64,000 bases of DNA from Oxalobacteraceae bacterium (GCA_030698225.1 JAUYNR010000103.1:1-64000); one strand, 5' to 3'; counted from the first letter of the stretch, positions 1-8,505 are shown. The notes: generated by a model from the letters alone, not told the origin. Program-made: numbers and translations.

Positions 1-141
1 GGCGACAACCTGCCGAAGACCCGCTCCGGCAAGATCATGCGCCGGCTGCTGCGGGTGCTGGCCAAGGGCGAGGACATCACGCAGGATATCTCGACGCTGG
101 AGAATCCGGCCATCCTGGAGCAGTTGAAGCAGGCGCAGTAG
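1..141 (+). CDS. acs: Acetyl-CoA synthetase, C-terminal end only (partial)
   Basis: Only the last 46 codons are inside the window; the gene enters from the left edge and stops with TAG at 139-141. The piece carries [11 protein letters not shown], the conserved C-terminal motif of AMP-forming acyl-CoA synthetases whose lysine is the acetylation-controlled catalytic residue. The ending ([16 protein letters not shown]) is typical of betaproteobacterial acetyl-CoA synthetase, which makes acetyl-CoA from acetate, ATP and CoA. Propionyl-CoA synthetase shares the lysine motif, so the exact substrate rests on the tail. Its place beside PQQ and PedF-type cytochrome genes fits ethanol or acetate use, since PQQ alcohol oxidation ends in acetate. 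Confidence 0.85.
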   Translation, partial: GDNLPKTRSGKIMRRLLRVLAKGEDITQDISTLENPAILEQLKQAQ

Positions 142-152
142 TCCACCGCCTT

Positions 153-195
153 GCTCCCCTCTCCCACTCGTGGGAGAGGGGCAGGGGGAGAGGGC
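153..195. repeat. GC-rich REP-like hairpin, type 1
   Basis: An inverted repeat CCCCTCTCCCAC / GTGGGAGAGGGG is followed by a purine-rich tail (GCAGGGGGAGAGGG). The same design recurs at 13071-13112, 35486-35527, 37930-37969 and 57967-57999 in this window, always between genes, so this is a dispersed REP-like element. It could also act as a terminator for acs. Confidence 0.7.
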
Positions 196-245
196 GGCTG
201 CAAAGTCGATGACTTAATTAATTGCTTTTCCCTTCGTAGATGCCT

Positions 246-303
246 TGTCGGGGATAGCCCGACAGCTACTTACTTTTCTTTGCTTCGCCAAAGAAAAAGT
301 AAG
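246..303. repeat. Double hairpin repeat (TGTCGGG and CTTACTTTTCTTTG stems)
   Basis: Two adjacent inverted repeats are visible: TGTCGGG-GATAG-CCCGACA at 246-264, and CTTACTTTTCTTTG paired with CAAAGAAAAAGTAAG around a CTTCGC loop at 269-303. From memory, the second hairpin with CTTCG in its loop is a common intergenic motif in many Proteobacteria. It has no second copy in this window. Confidence 0.65.
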
Positions 304-454
304 CAAAAGAAAGGCGACCGCAGACTTGCCCCTTCGGGGTCCCCAGCGGCCTAAGGTCAAAAACAACGTCAACACAACCGCCAATGACATAAAGCTGTCA
401 CTTGAATCTCAACCGTATTGCGGGCTGAACAGTTATCATAAATTTATTTATGCA

Positions 455-525
455 GGAGTATATTGAAAAATATGCCGCTTACCGCAATGAGTAGTTGTTA
501 GTTTAAAAATACACTTCCTAGTATT
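455..525 (-). repeat. 71-bp AT-rich dispersed element, copy A
   Basis: Read on the minus strand this 71-bp stretch begins AATACT, has TGTATTTTTAAA near position 13, ATTGCGG near position 38, and ends ATACTCC. It lines up along its whole length with eight other intergenic stretches in the window (see the copy at 56773-56843 as the cleanest). It lies between the convergent ends of acs and pqqE. Confidence 0.6.
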
Positions 526-569
526 TATTAAGAACAAACGGCAGCCTGCGCCCCGTTCGGACCCATCCT

Positions 570-1745
570 TTACTGATTTTTGGCCGATAATTTGATCGAA
601 TTCGCATCGGTGCGGAACAGGATAGGCTGGCTGTTCGCTTGCGCGCCGGGATCGAGTTGCGCCTGGTGCGCGCGCCGGACGATTTCCTGCACCTCTGCGT
701 GCTGCGGCGACTTGCTGCATACCGGGTCGGCGTTGGCGGCGTCGCCGGTGAGCGCAAGGGCCTGGCAGCGGCAACCGCCGAAGTCCTTCTTCTTTTCCGG
801 GCAAGTCTTGCAGGGTTCCTTCATCCAGGCATCGCCGCGATATTTGTTGAAGGCGTCGCTGTGGTACCAGATGTCGCGGACGCTGTGTTGCGTCACGCTG
901 GGAAATTCGAGACCCGGCAGCGATTTTGCAGCATGGCAAGGCAGCGCGGTGCCGTCGGCTGCGACCGCCAGAAATACCGAACCCCAGCCATTCATGCAGG
1001 CTTTCGGCCGCGCCTCGAAATAATCCGGCACCACGAACAGGATGCGCAGCTTGTTGCCGGCCTTGGCGCGATAGGCATTGACGACGGCTTCGGCGCGCTT
1101 GAGCTGTTCATGGGACGGCATCAGGTGGGCCCGATTGACCAGACCCCAGCCGTAATATTGGGTATTGGCCAGTTCCAGATATTCGACCTCCATATCGATG
1201 GCCATCTGGATGATGCGCTCGACGTGATCGAGATTGTAGCGGTGCAGCACCACGTTAAGCACCATCGGGTACTCATACTGTTTAATCAGCCTGGCGACCC
1301 GCGATTTCAGGTCGAAGGTCTTGGTGCTGGTCAGGAAATCGTTCATTTCCCTGGTCGAATCCTGAAACGACAGCTGGATATGATCGAGTCCGGCTTCGCG
1401 CATCCGCGCAATCCTGTCTTCGGTCAAGCCGACCCCGGAGGTGATCAGGTTGGTGTAATAGCCCAGGCGATGCCCTTCGGCAACCAGCTGTTCCAGATCG
1501 TCGCGCAACAGCGGCTCGCCGCCGGAGAATCCCAGTTGCGCGGCGCCCAGTGCGCGAGCTTGGCGCATCACGTCGCACCATTGCGCAGTCGTCAGCTCAT
1601 TGCGGTTTTGCGCATAGTTGACCGGGTTGTAGCAAAAGATGCAATGCAGCGGGCAGCGATAGGTCAGCTCGGCCAGCAGCCACAGCGGCGGCGCGATCGC
1701 GGCCGGTTCGGACAAGGGGGATTCAGACCAGCCAGCCGCGCTCAT
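570..1745 (-). CDS. pqqE: PqqE, radical SAM glutamate-tyrosine crosslinking enzyme
   Basis: 391 aa. PqqE forms the C-C bond between the conserved Glu and Tyr of the PqqA peptide, the first committed step of pyrroloquinoline quinone (PQQ) synthesis, working on PqqA held by PqqD. The radical-SAM cluster motif is seen as CPLHCIFC at residues 31-38 (CX3CX2C). Conserved FSGGEPLLR follows near residue 75. The C-terminal part has the extra cysteines of a SPASM domain, including a CKTCPEKKKDFGGCRC stretch and a final PVCSKSPQH. Length is as expected (about 370-390). The ATG overlaps the 3' end of pqqD, so translation is probably coupled. Last gene of the pqqABCDE run. Confidence 0.96.
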   Translation of the reverse strand: MSAAGWSESPLSEPAAIAPPLWLLAELTYRCPLHCIFCYNPVNYAQNRNELTTAQWCDVMRQARALGAAQLGFSGGEPLLRDDLEQLVAEGHRLGYYTNLITSGVGLTEDRIARMREAGLDHIQLSFQDSTREMNDFLTSTKTFDLKSRVARLIKQYEYPMVLNVVLHRYNLDHVERIIQMAIDMEVEYLELANTQYYGWGLVNRAHLMPSHEQLKRAEAVVNAYRAKAGNKLRILFVVPDYFEARPKACMNGWGSVFLAVAADGTALPCHAAKSLPGLEFPSVTQHSVRDIWYHSDAFNKYRGDAWMKEPCKTCPEKKKDFGGCRCQALALTGDAANADPVCSKSPQHAEVQEIVRRAHQAQLDPGAQANSQPILFRTDANSIKLSAKNQ

Positions 1746-1986
1746 ATGCTTCCTTCAGAAAATCCTGCACTTCCTCGCCCAGGTCGCCGACTTCGAACGT
1801 GTGTTCGAGATCGGCCACGATCGCCGCCACCGCGCTGCTGCCGTCGCAGCGTTTCAGTATTTCCGCTGCGCTTTGGTTCAGTTTGACCATGCCTTCGGGA
1901 TACAGCAGCACATAGGCATCCTGAGCCGGCTCCCATTGCAGACGGAACAGTCTCGATAACTTCGGCAGTCCAGTGCTTGCATCCAT
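1723..1986 (-). CDS. pqqD: PqqD, PqqA peptide chaperone
   Basis: 87 aa from the ATG at 1986. A TTG six bases upstream (1992) would overlap the pqqC stop as TTGA and is an alternative start. PqqD is a RiPP recognition element that binds the PqqA peptide and presents it to PqqE. The sequence has the family's pattern: an aromatic-rich strand (FRLQWEPAQDAYVLLYPEGMVKLN), then SAAEILKRCDG, and a C-terminal helix. Its 3' end overlaps the pqqE start by 23 bases. In some bacteria pqqD is fused to pqqC; here it is separate. Confidence 0.92.
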   Translation of the reverse strand: MDASTGLPKLSRLFRLQWEPAQDAYVLLYPEGMVKLNQSAAEILKRCDGSSAVAAIVADLEHTFEVGDLGEEVQDFLKEAYERGWLV

Positions 1987-1988
1987 TT

Positions 1989-2723
1989 TCAAACGCGTCC
2001 CGAATAGGCCAGTTCAATCGCATCCATCATCGACCATAAGACGTCGAGTTTGAATTGCAGGATTTCCAGTGCGCGCTGCTGCTGCGCCCGGCTGGTGAAG
2101 TGGTCCAGCGTGACTTGCAAGCCATGCACGACATCGCGCTCGGCCAGCGAAATCCGGCTGCGGAAGTATTGCAGCCCTTGCGCTTCTATCCACGGGTACA
2201 GCGAGGGCCAGTTGGCCAAGCGCTCCTTGTGAATCTTCGGCGCGAACATTTCAGTCAGCGATGAGCAGACACCTTCCTGCCACGGCGATTGGCGGGCGAA
2301 ATTGACATACGCATCGACTGCGAAACGCACCCCCGGCACCACATGGCACAGAGACCATAGTTCGCTGCGCGGGATGCCGACCGCCTCACCCAAGCGCACC
2401 CAGGCTTCGATACCGCCCGCATTGTCTTCCCATCCATCATGGTCGTGGATGCGCAGGATCCATTTGCGGCGCGTTTCCCGATCCGTGCAGTTGGCCAGAA
2501 TCGCGCCATCCTTCTGCGGGATATTGATCTGGTAATAGAAACGGTTTGCGACCCAGCCCCGGATTTGCTCCGGGTTCAACTGGCCGCTATTCATCCTGAG
2601 GTTGAACGGGTGATGGATATGGTAGTGAATTTCCTGCGCCATCAGCTGGCTCTTGAATTCTTCCCGATTCCAGGGCGGGTCGATGTCCGCTGCCGGCTGC
2701 GTGACGTTGATAGCGGCGTTCAT
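1989..2723 (-). CDS. pqqC: PqqC, PQQ synthase (final oxidation and ring closure)
   Basis: 244 aa. PqqC is a cofactor-free oxidase of the TENA/heme-oxygenase-like fold that converts AHQQ to PQQ using O2 in an eight-electron oxidation. The family signature region [14 protein letters not shown] is near residue 35, followed by [11 protein letters not shown] and the histidine-rich segment around HDHDGWEDN. Length matches known PqqC (about 250). The ATG overlaps the pqqB stop codon (ATGA at 2720-2723), so the two are translationally coupled. Confidence 0.96.
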   Translation of the reverse strand: MNAAINVTQPAADIDPPWNREEFKSQLMAQEIHYHIHHPFNLRMNSGQLNPEQIRGWVANRFYYQINIPQKDGAILANCTDRETRRKWILRIHDHDGWEDNAGGIEAWVRLGEAVGIPRSELWSLCHVVPGVRFAVDAYVNFARQSPWQEGVCSSLTEMFAPKIHKERLANWPSLYPWIEAQGLQYFRSRISLAERDVVHGLQVTLDHFTSRAQQQRALEILQFKLDVLWSMMDAIELAYSGRV

Positions 2724-3640
2724 AGTGTGATTTCCATTCCATCGTGGGCGATCTCGATGCCATGCCGCAGCAAGGTCGCGTGTTGCTCCGAATCCTCATC
2801 GAGGATCGGATTGGTATTGTTGATGTGGATCAGTATCTTCCTGCCAGCATCCATGCTGTCCAGGCATTCGATCATCCCGCCCGGTCCGGATTGCGGCAGA
2901 TGCCCCATGTCGGCCGCATATTTGGTGGAAAAGCCGAGCCGGATCATTTCATCGGCGCTCCAGAACGTGCCATCCACCAGCAGGCAATCCGCGCTGCGCA
3001 TCGCCGCCTCGACATGCGGTTCGATTTCGCCCAAACCAGGCGCATAAAATACTTTTTTGCCGGTTGCCCGATTTTCAATCATCAGACCGATGTTGTCGCC
3101 CGGATGCGGGTTTTCGCGATGCGGTGAATACGGCGGCGCCTTGCTCAACAGCGCCAGCGGTGTAATCCGGATACCGTCAATACCCGCCAGTTCGATTGGC
3201 TCCATATGGTTTTGCCTGATCGGCAGCGGGTGCCATTGGACGCCGCAGTAATGGGACAACACCGGCACCAGCGGCAGACCCGTGGTCAGGTCATCCCACA
3301 CCGATGCAGTGCAGTACAAGGGGATCGGCTTGCCTTCCCGCAGCATCAACAGGCCGGTCACGTGATCAACCTGCGCGTCTATCAGCAGCACCGCGGCGAT
3401 CCCGCTGTCGCGTGGCTGGCGGCCGGGCTGCAGCGCCGGCGTGGCGCGGATTTGCGCCAGGATGTCCGGCGAGGCATTGATCAGCAGCCAATTCTCGCCA
3501 TCGGCAGAAACCGCGATCGATGATTGCGTTCTGGCCTTGGCCTTCAAAGTGCCGCGACGCATCCGGTCGCAATTGGAACAATTGCAATTCCATTGCGGGA
3601 AGCCGCCACCGGCAGAAGAACCCAATACAATGATTTTCAT
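2720..3640 (-). CDS. pqqB: PqqB, metallo-beta-lactamase-fold PQQ biosynthesis protein
   Basis: 306 aa. PqqB is a metallo-hydrolase-fold iron-dependent hydroxylase thought to act on the crosslinked Glu-Tyr intermediate; an older proposal was PQQ export. Near the N-terminus [22 protein letters not shown] shows the family's Cys-rich zinc site. The usual HxHxDH metal motif appears as [10 protein letters not shown], the normal form in PqqB. The ATG at 3640 lies 88 bases downstream of pqqA, with a strong hairpin in between. The stop overlaps the pqqC start. Confidence 0.96.
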   Translation of the reverse strand: MKIIVLGSSAGGGFPQWNCNCSNCDRMRRGTLKAKARTQSSIAVSADGENWLLINASPDILAQIRATPALQPGRQPRDSGIAAVLLIDAQVDHVTGLLMLREGKPIPLYCTASVWDDLTTGLPLVPVLSHYCGVQWHPLPIRQNHMEPIELAGIDGIRITPLALLSKAPPYSPHRENPHPGDNIGLMIENRATGKKVFYAPGLGEIEPHVEAAMRSADCLLVDGTFWSADEMIRLGFSTKYAADMGHLPQSGPGGMIECLDSMDAGRKILIHINNTNPILDEDSEQHATLLRHGIEIAHDGMEITL

Positions 3641-3660
3641 GATCTGGCCAGTTTGGTTGC

Positions 3661-3711
3661 GTGCGGCGCTTAAGTTTGAAATAGCGCTTGAAACAGCATC
3701 AAGCGCCGCAC
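3661..3711 (-). terminator. Hairpin between pqqA and pqqB
   Basis: A perfect 11-bp inverted repeat, GTGCGGCGCTT at 3661-3671 and AAGCGCCGCAC at 3701-3711, sits in the 88-base pqqA-pqqB gap. There is no T-run after it. Stem-loops at this place are known in other pqq operons, where partial termination or mRNA protection makes pqqA transcript far more abundant than pqqBCDE. The same role is inferred here. Confidence 0.6.
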
Positions 3712-3728
3712 AGGGGAAACTCTTTCAA

Positions 3729-3803
3729 TCAGCGATTGGCAATGTACATCGTAATTTCAAAGCCAAAACGCAGATCGGTAAATGCCGGCTTGTTCCATTT
3801 CAT
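3729..3803 (-). CDS. pqqA: PqqA, PQQ precursor peptide
   Basis: A 24-residue ORF too short for usual gene callers. It begins MKWNKPAF and carries FEITMY, placing the two PQQ-forming residues at Glu16 and Tyr20, exactly the canonical E-X3-Y spacing and positions. The ribosomal peptide is the sole carbon source of PQQ: PqqE crosslinks Glu16 to Tyr20 while bound to PqqD, and a protease then frees the product. A GGAG Shine-Dalgarno lies 8 bases before the ATG. It leads the pqqABCDE run on the minus strand, and its start is 110 bp from the probable start of the divergent hydrolase gene. Confidence 0.96.
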   Translation of the reverse strand: MKWNKPAFTDLRFGFEITMYIANR

Positions 3804-3913
3804 GATGATCTCCAGGTGTTATAAAGTGTGGGTATGATTTGTGATTGCCGCACCGCCGTGGCCCAACCGTATCGATGACAATGCAGACAACCAATCCCAT
3901 AAAGGCAATTTCC

Positions 3914-4852
3914 ATGCCGCAGTCGGCACCGGCATTTTTGCAGCAAGGATATTTGCCGGTTGGCAACGGCCACTCGGTCTATTTTTCCGAGCACGGGAAT
4001 GCGCTCGGACCGGTCAGCGTGGTGCTGCACGGCGGCCCCGGCAGCGGCTGCAACCTTTCCATGCTCGACTGGTTCGATCTGTCGCGCCAGCGCGTGATCT
4101 TGCTGGACCAGCGCGGTGCCGGGAAAAGCCTGCCGGCAGGCGGCTTGAACCACAATACCAGCGCGGAACTGGTATTTGATCTGGAACAATTACGTCAAAC
4201 CCTGCAGATCGCACGCTGGTCGGTGGTGGGCGGCTCCTGGGGCAGCACACTCGCCATTCTGTATGCAGGCAGCTATCCGCAAGCGGTAAGCAGTCTGATA
4301 TTGCGCGGGGTGTTTCTTGCCAGCAAACATGAGGTGCACTGGTTCTTCCAGTCGCTCGCCGCACTGGCGCCGCAGGCATGGCGGCAACTGACAGCAGGCT
4401 GGACTGCGCAACAGAAAATCAATGTGCTCCATTCATTAACAGCACTGTTGCACAATGGGACACCGGCGGAAATACAGGATGCGGCGCAGCGCTGGAATGA
4501 TTACGAAGCCGCCATCGTGCAGGCGATGACGGGTTTGCCGCCGCTATCCAGGTCAACTGATCCGGAGAAATTGGTCGGCAAGTACCGTCTGCAATCGCAT
4601 TACCTGTCGCAGCACTGCTTCCTGGGTGCGCGTACGATTTTCCGCTACGCCCGGGCTGCGGCTGTGGTGCCGACCGTGATGGTGCATGGCACCCATGACT
4701 GGATCTGCCCGCCGGAAAATGTCATCCGCTTGCAGCGATTCATGCCCGATGCTGCAGTGCGCTGGGTCATAAAAGGCACACACACCGCGTCCGATCCGGC
4801 AATCTGCGCGGCGCTGCGCGCAGCGGTGCGGGACATGTTGCAATATTCTTGA
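3914..4852 (+). CDS. pip: Proline iminopeptidase-like alpha/beta hydrolase (S33)
   Basis: 312 aa from ATG 3914, chosen because AAAGG lies 8 bases upstream; in-frame starts at 3845 (TTG), 3875 and 3881 lack a good site. Family S33 peptidases remove N-terminal proline or cleave small peptides. HGGPGSG forms the oxyanion region, GGSWGS holds the serine nucleophile (about Ser108), the Asp is in HGTHDW and the His in KGTHTAS. DQRGAGKS is typical of Pip. No signal peptide is seen, so it is probably cytoplasmic. It is divergent from pqqA, so a role in PqqA trimming is possible but unproven; known PQQ proteases (PqqF/PqqG) are M16 zinc enzymes. Confidence 0.8.
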   Translation: MPQSAPAFLQQGYLPVGNGHSVYFSEHGNALGPVSVVLHGGPGSGCNLSMLDWFDLSRQRVILLDQRGAGKSLPAGGLNHNTSAELVFDLEQLRQTLQIARWSVVGGSWGSTLAILYAGSYPQAVSSLILRGVFLASKHEVHWFFQSLAALAPQAWRQLTAGWTAQQKINVLHSLTALLHNGTPAEIQDAAQRWNDYEAAIVQAMTGLPPLSRSTDPEKLVGKYRLQSHYLSQHCFLGARTIFRYARAAAVVPTVMVHGTHDWICPPENVIRLQRFMPDAAVRWVIKGTHTASDPAICAALRAAVRDMLQYS

Positions 4853-4880
4853 ACAGCTGGTGGGCCCGGAACAACAGCAG

Positions 4881-6854
4881 TTATTTGGGTGCCGAAATCT
4901 TGCGGTAAATGGTGTTGCGTGACACGCCTAACGCCCGCGCAGTGGCAGAAACATTGCCGCTATGGGACTCCAGCGATTTTTGTATCACTGAGATTTCCAT
5001 CTCTTCGAGGTTGCTTCCGCTGGCCACGAATCGGCTGGTGCTCTCAATCGATGCACGGCTTTGCATCGATTCAATATCCTCGAAAAAATCGTCCGGCAAA
5101 TGCTCCTGGCGAATTTCATGGCAGTCATCGGCCATCACAATCGCGGTGCGCAACAGATTGGTCAACTGGCGGAAATTCCCCGGCCAGCTATGCTGCTTGA
5201 ATAACTGCATGATGTCCGGCGCCACCGAGTAAGTCACGGTGTTCGATTCCAGCGCCAGCACCTTGTTGATTACCGTTTCGAGATCGGTGCGCTCGCGTAT
5301 CGGCGGCAGTTTGACCACCAGCCCGTTCAGACGGTAATACAAATCCTCGCGGAACTCCCCTTTTGCGATCTGTTCGCGCAGATTCCTGTTGGTCGCGCAA
5401 ATCAGTTCCACGTTGACCGGAATCGATTTGGCGCTGCCCAACGGCGTAACCATGCGCTCCTGCAATACGCGCAGCAAACGGGCTTGCAAACTCAAGGGCA
5501 TGTCGCCGATTTCATCCAGGAACAAGGTGCCGCCATTGGCTTGCAGGATTTTGCCGACGCTGCCTTTTTTGCGTGCGCCGGTAAACGCGCCGTCCTCATA
5601 GCCGAACAACTCCGACTCGATCAGGGTTTCCGGTATCGAAGCGCAATTGACTGCGACAAAAGGGCCTTTCGAACGCGGAGAATCGTTGTGGATGGCCTGG
5701 GCCAGTAGCTCCTTGCCGGTCCCGGTCTCTCCCATCACCAGGATCGGGATATCGCGCCCCAGCACTTTGGTGACTTTATCGATCACCGCTGCAATTTGCG
5801 GGTCGCCGGTATTCAGGTAACGCAAGCCCGACAGCCGGCGTGTTGCCTGGGCCGAGATCTGTTGGCTGCCTTGTTGCTGGCTTTGTTGCTGGCTTTGCTG
5901 CAGGTTTTGCTGTGATGGGCTGTCGGACTGCGGCGCTACATTCGAAGAATGTTGGAACACGCTGTGCGTCAGGCGCAACTGGGCCCGGCCGAATACGCGC
6001 ACACCGTTGTGCAGGCACAGGCTCAGCAAGTCCGGCGCAGCGGTACGGTAATGGTCGAACAGCGCAGACACCGGCAGCCCGAACAGCGAGCTGAATGTAT
6101 GCGAATGCAGCGCGGAAAGCGGCAGGCCGAGCTGAAACAGCGCGCTGCGATTGGCCGACAGGAACCGTCCATTCGGGGCGAAGGACGCGATGCCTTCCAT
6201 CAGCGTGCCGATGAACTCCGGACGCGTATTGAAATGCAGCAGGATGCCGTCCTGGAAGGCTGACGAAAATAACTGGTTCTCGATCATTTGCGCCGACATG
6301 CGCACCAGCGCCATCGTGTGCTTGTGGAAACTGCGTTGGTCGCCCGTGACATCGAGAACGCCGATTACATTGCCCATATAGTCGAAAATCGGCGCTGCCG
6401 AGCATGTCAGGAAATGATTGGCACGCAGGTAGTGCTCATCGGCATGAATCATCGTCGGCGCCTGCTCGACGATCGCAGTTCCGATCGCGTTGGTGCCCTT
6501 GCTCTGTTCCGACCAGACGACACCGGGCTTGAGCGCGACCCGATCGGCTTTTTCCAAGAAATCATCATCGCCCAGCGTATGGATGATCAAGCCGTTGACG
6601 TCGGTCAGAATCACCATGTTGTGGGTATTGATGATTTGCTCGTACAGCGTTTCCATCACCGGCAACGCATGGATGTGCAGGCTCCGGTTCTGCTCGACCA
6701 GATACGACAAATCAGAACCGGCAAGCGGACTGAAATCGGGTTTATCGCTCTCGGTGAGCCCATAGGCAACGGAACGCTCATGTGATTTTTCTATAGCCAT
6801 GTTGATATTGCTCGCAGAAAGCGTGCCAGCCAACGATTTGGAGTTATTCATCAT
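4881..6854 (-). CDS. AcoR-type sigma54-dependent transcriptional activator
   Basis: 657 aa. Three domains are visible: an N-terminal GAF-type sensor region of the AcoR family (about residues 60-220), a central AAA+ domain with Walker A GETGTGKE, GAFTGA (the sigma54-contact loop) and Walker B LFLDEIGDMP, and a C-terminal Fis-type helix-turn-helix (SATARALGVSRNTIYRK). A glutamine-rich linker (runs of QQSQQQ) joins sensor and AAA+ parts. Relatives control acetoin or alcohol oxidation genes. It is divergent from a cytochrome gene with a good -24/-12 promoter, which is its likely target. Start: the second of three consecutive start codons (GTG 6857, ATG 6854, ATG 6851); the exact one is uncertain. 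Confidence 0.93.
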   Translation of the reverse strand: MMNNSKSLAGTLSASNINMAIEKSHERSVAYGLTESDKPDFSPLAGSDLSYLVEQNRSLHIHALPVMETLYEQIINTHNMVILTDVNGLIIHTLGDDDFLEKADRVALKPGVVWSEQSKGTNAIGTAIVEQAPTMIHADEHYLRANHFLTCSAAPIFDYMGNVIGVLDVTGDQRSFHKHTMALVRMSAQMIENQLFSSAFQDGILLHFNTRPEFIGTLMEGIASFAPNGRFLSANRSALFQLGLPLSALHSHTFSSLFGLPVSALFDHYRTAAPDLLSLCLHNGVRVFGRAQLRLTHSVFQHSSNVAPQSDSPSQQNLQQSQQQSQQQGSQQISAQATRRLSGLRYLNTGDPQIAAVIDKVTKVLGRDIPILVMGETGTGKELLAQAIHNDSPRSKGPFVAVNCASIPETLIESELFGYEDGAFTGARKKGSVGKILQANGGTLFLDEIGDMPLSLQARLLRVLQERMVTPLGSAKSIPVNVELICATNRNLREQIAKGEFREDLYYRLNGLVVKLPPIRERTDLETVINKVLALESNTVTYSVAPDIMQLFKQHSWPGNFRQLTNLLRTAIVMADDCHEIRQEHLPDDFFEDIESMQSRASIESTSRFVASGSNLEEMEISVIQKSLESHSGNVSATARALGVSRNTIYRKISAPK

Positions 6855-6890
6855 CACACCGGGTCCCGAAGTAGTCTTTATACGTCACAG

Positions 6891-6933
6891 CTGATTCTGT
6901 TTACATGCGGCAACAGTGAACAGATGGAATCAG
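6891..6933. promoter_or_regulatory. Candidate upstream activator site ahead of pedF
   Basis: CTGATTC at 6891-6897 is mirrored by GAATCAG at 6927-6933, with CTGTTTA and TGAACAG-like inner arms. The centre is about 119 bp before the -24 element at 7031, the usual distance for a sigma54 activator site. It also lies just upstream of the activator gene itself. Binding by the neighbouring AcoR-type protein is inferred. Confidence 0.3.
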
Positions 6934-7030
6934 GAGATTCACCAAACATATAATTGATATGCCATTTTTTAATGTAGCACTTGTTCCAAAAAGATGCAAA
7001 AGCAAGTTGGACAGACTCTTAAAAAATGCA

Positions 7031-7046
7031 TGGCATGGCTATTGCA
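7031..7046 (+). promoter_or_regulatory. Sigma54 (-24/-12) promoter of pedF
   Basis: TGGCAT-N5-TTGCA fits the sigma54 consensus TGGCAC-N5-TTGCW at all but one position, with the correct 10-base GG-GC spacing. It lies 42 bases before the cytochrome start codon and faces it. An activator gene with a GAFTGA motif is divergent next door. Confidence 0.75.
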
Positions 7047-7088
7047 TGTCGTCTGCCATCAGTTTTTAAACCTAGAAATGGAGACATC

Positions 7089-7562
7089 ATGAAATCAGTC
7101 CTGAACACCCTCGCCATTGCCTCGTTGCTCACTGCAGTAAGCTTGACGCCTTTCTCTGCCTTTGCCCATGGCGACGTTGTGCCCCATTCGGTCGATGCCA
7201 AATCCTTGCCGCAACTCGGCGACAAATGGCGCGAAGAAAATCCTTATCGCGGCAATAAGGCAGCGGCAAAACTGGGCGCATCGGCCTACAACCAGAATTG
7301 CGCCCGCTGCCATGGACTGGAAGCGATCTCGGGCGGGATCGCGCCTGATTTGCGATTGCTCGATCGCGATTGCATGGATCAGAAAAACGAGAAAAAGAAA
7401 ATGGCTTGCTACAAGGAAACAGACAATTACTTCATGACCTCGGTACGCAGCGGCAAGGTACGCAACGGTGCCGTCTACATGCCGCCGTTTGAAGGGATCC
7501 TCAGCCAGGAAGCGGTCTGGGCCATGAAGGCATATCTTGAATCCGTACGCGCAAAAGAGTAA
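7089..7562 (+). CDS. pedF: Cytochrome c-550 of the PedF type
   Basis: 157 aa from ATG 7089, with GGAG 7 bases upstream. A Sec signal peptide ends near residue 26 (FSAFA-HG). The mature protein has one heme site, CARCH at residues 71-75, and a distal-ligand region around VYMPPFEG. PedF/ExaB-like cytochromes take electrons in the periplasm from PQQ alcohol dehydrogenases and pass them to the terminal oxidase branch. The dehydrogenase gene itself is not in this window. It is followed 87 bases later by the binding-protein gene, probably in one transcript. A sigma54 promoter precedes it. Confidence 0.88.
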   Translation: MKSVLNTLAIASLLTAVSLTPFSAFAHGDVVPHSVDAKSLPQLGDKWREENPYRGNKAAAKLGASAYNQNCARCHGLEAISGGIAPDLRLLDRDCMDQKNEKKKMACYKETDNYFMTSVRSGKVRNGAVYMPPFEGILSQEAVWAMKAYLESVRAKE

Positions 7563-7649
7563 GCAATCCGGCAATTCCCATTCCTGCCTGGCGGGTGCCC
7601 GGCGGGGATGGTTGAATCGATAATTTGAAATCTGACGGAGAACGCCATC

Positions 7650-8483
7650 ATGAACAGTTTTTCTTTGCGTCGGGCAGGCTTGGCGATATCGCTGGCCTGC
7701 GCGGCCTTGAGCATCGCAGCGCCGGCCCATGCGGACCTGGAAAAAATCAGGCAAACCGGAATACTGAAGGTTGCGGTTTACAACGAATTCGCTCCATTCT
7801 CCGCAAATAATGCCGGGATCGACATCGATCTGGCCACTGCCTTGGCAAAAAAACTGGGACTGAAGGTGAGCCTGCTGCCGTTTCCTGCCGGCGAAAACCT
7901 GAATGACGATTTGCGCAATATGGTCTGGAAAGGACACTATCTGGGCTACGGCCCGGCAGATCTGCTGATGCATGTACCGGTGGATCGGCACCTGATCGCA
8001 GCAAACGACAAGGTGGAAATTTTTGCACCCTACCACCGGGAAACGGTACGCCTGGTTCGCAACGGCACAACCATTCCCGCCTTCGATGGCCTGGATGCGT
8101 TGTCAGGAAAGAAGATCGGGGTTGAAAAAGTCTCGATTTCCGCCATGGTGTTGCTAGGCGAGCAAGACGGCAAGTTCCGGGATGGCGTCAGGATTTATCC
8201 GACGCCGATTGAGGCGCTGGAAGATCTCAGGGCCGGCAAACTCGACGCGGTACTGGCCAATCAGTCTGAAATAGAATCGGTCTTCAAGGGCGACGCCGGC
8301 TTTCCGGTGGACCAGGTCGCCTTCCCTCGCCTGCCGCACAAGGGCTGGGTGGTCGGAATGGCGGTCAAAAAAGATGAAATGGAACTCGCCAGGCTGTTGC
8401 AAACGGCAACCGACGAACTGGTCGCTACGGGGGAACTCTCAAAAATATTCGCAAAATATGGGGTACATGTCGTCACCCCGTAA
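7650..8483 (+). CDS. Quinoprotein dehydrogenase-associated periplasmic binding protein
   Basis: 277 aa. A signal peptide ends near AHA (residue 29); the rest resembles a family-3 solute-binding protein with LKVAVYNEFAPFS near the N-terminus and an ending of GELSKIFAKYG. This type is found beside PQQ alcohol dehydrogenases (XoxJ/PedG-like group), where it is not part of a transporter but is thought to help dehydrogenase maturation or cofactor handling. No ABC permease or ATPase gene is nearby, which supports that reading. Convergent with apbE. Confidence 0.83.
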   Translation: MNSFSLRRAGLAISLACAALSIAAPAHADLEKIRQTGILKVAVYNEFAPFSANNAGIDIDLATALAKKLGLKVSLLPFPAGENLNDDLRNMVWKGHYLGYGPADLLMHVPVDRHLIAANDKVEIFAPYHRETVRLVRNGTTIPAFDGLDALSGKKIGVEKVSISAMVLLGEQDGKFRDGVRIYPTPIEALEDLRAGKLDAVLANQSEIESVFKGDAGFPVDQVAFPRLPHKGWVVGMAVKKDEMELARLLQTATDELVATGELSKIFAKYGVHVVTP

Positions 8484-8505
8484 GTCAGCTTATTTTTCAG
8501 CCAGG

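Larger units (their letters stand above)
142..569. other. Gene-free gap between acs and pqqE
   Basis: This 428-bp gap between two convergent genes holds three separate repeat structures (153-195, 246-303 and 455-525) and no convincing gene. The short open frames in it run through the hairpins and have no ribosome binding site. Confidence 0.7.

Noticed and set aside
639-1886. Long plus-strand open frame (415 codons) opposite pqqE
   Set aside because: It is the antisense shadow of pqqE and pqqD; its translation has no family features, while the minus strand has complete PqqE and PqqD motifs.
3804-3860. Sigma54 promoter upstream of pqqA
   Set aside because: A GG-N10-GC spacing can be found, but the flanking bases do not match TGG or TTGC; more likely a sigma70 promoter with TTTATAAC as -10.
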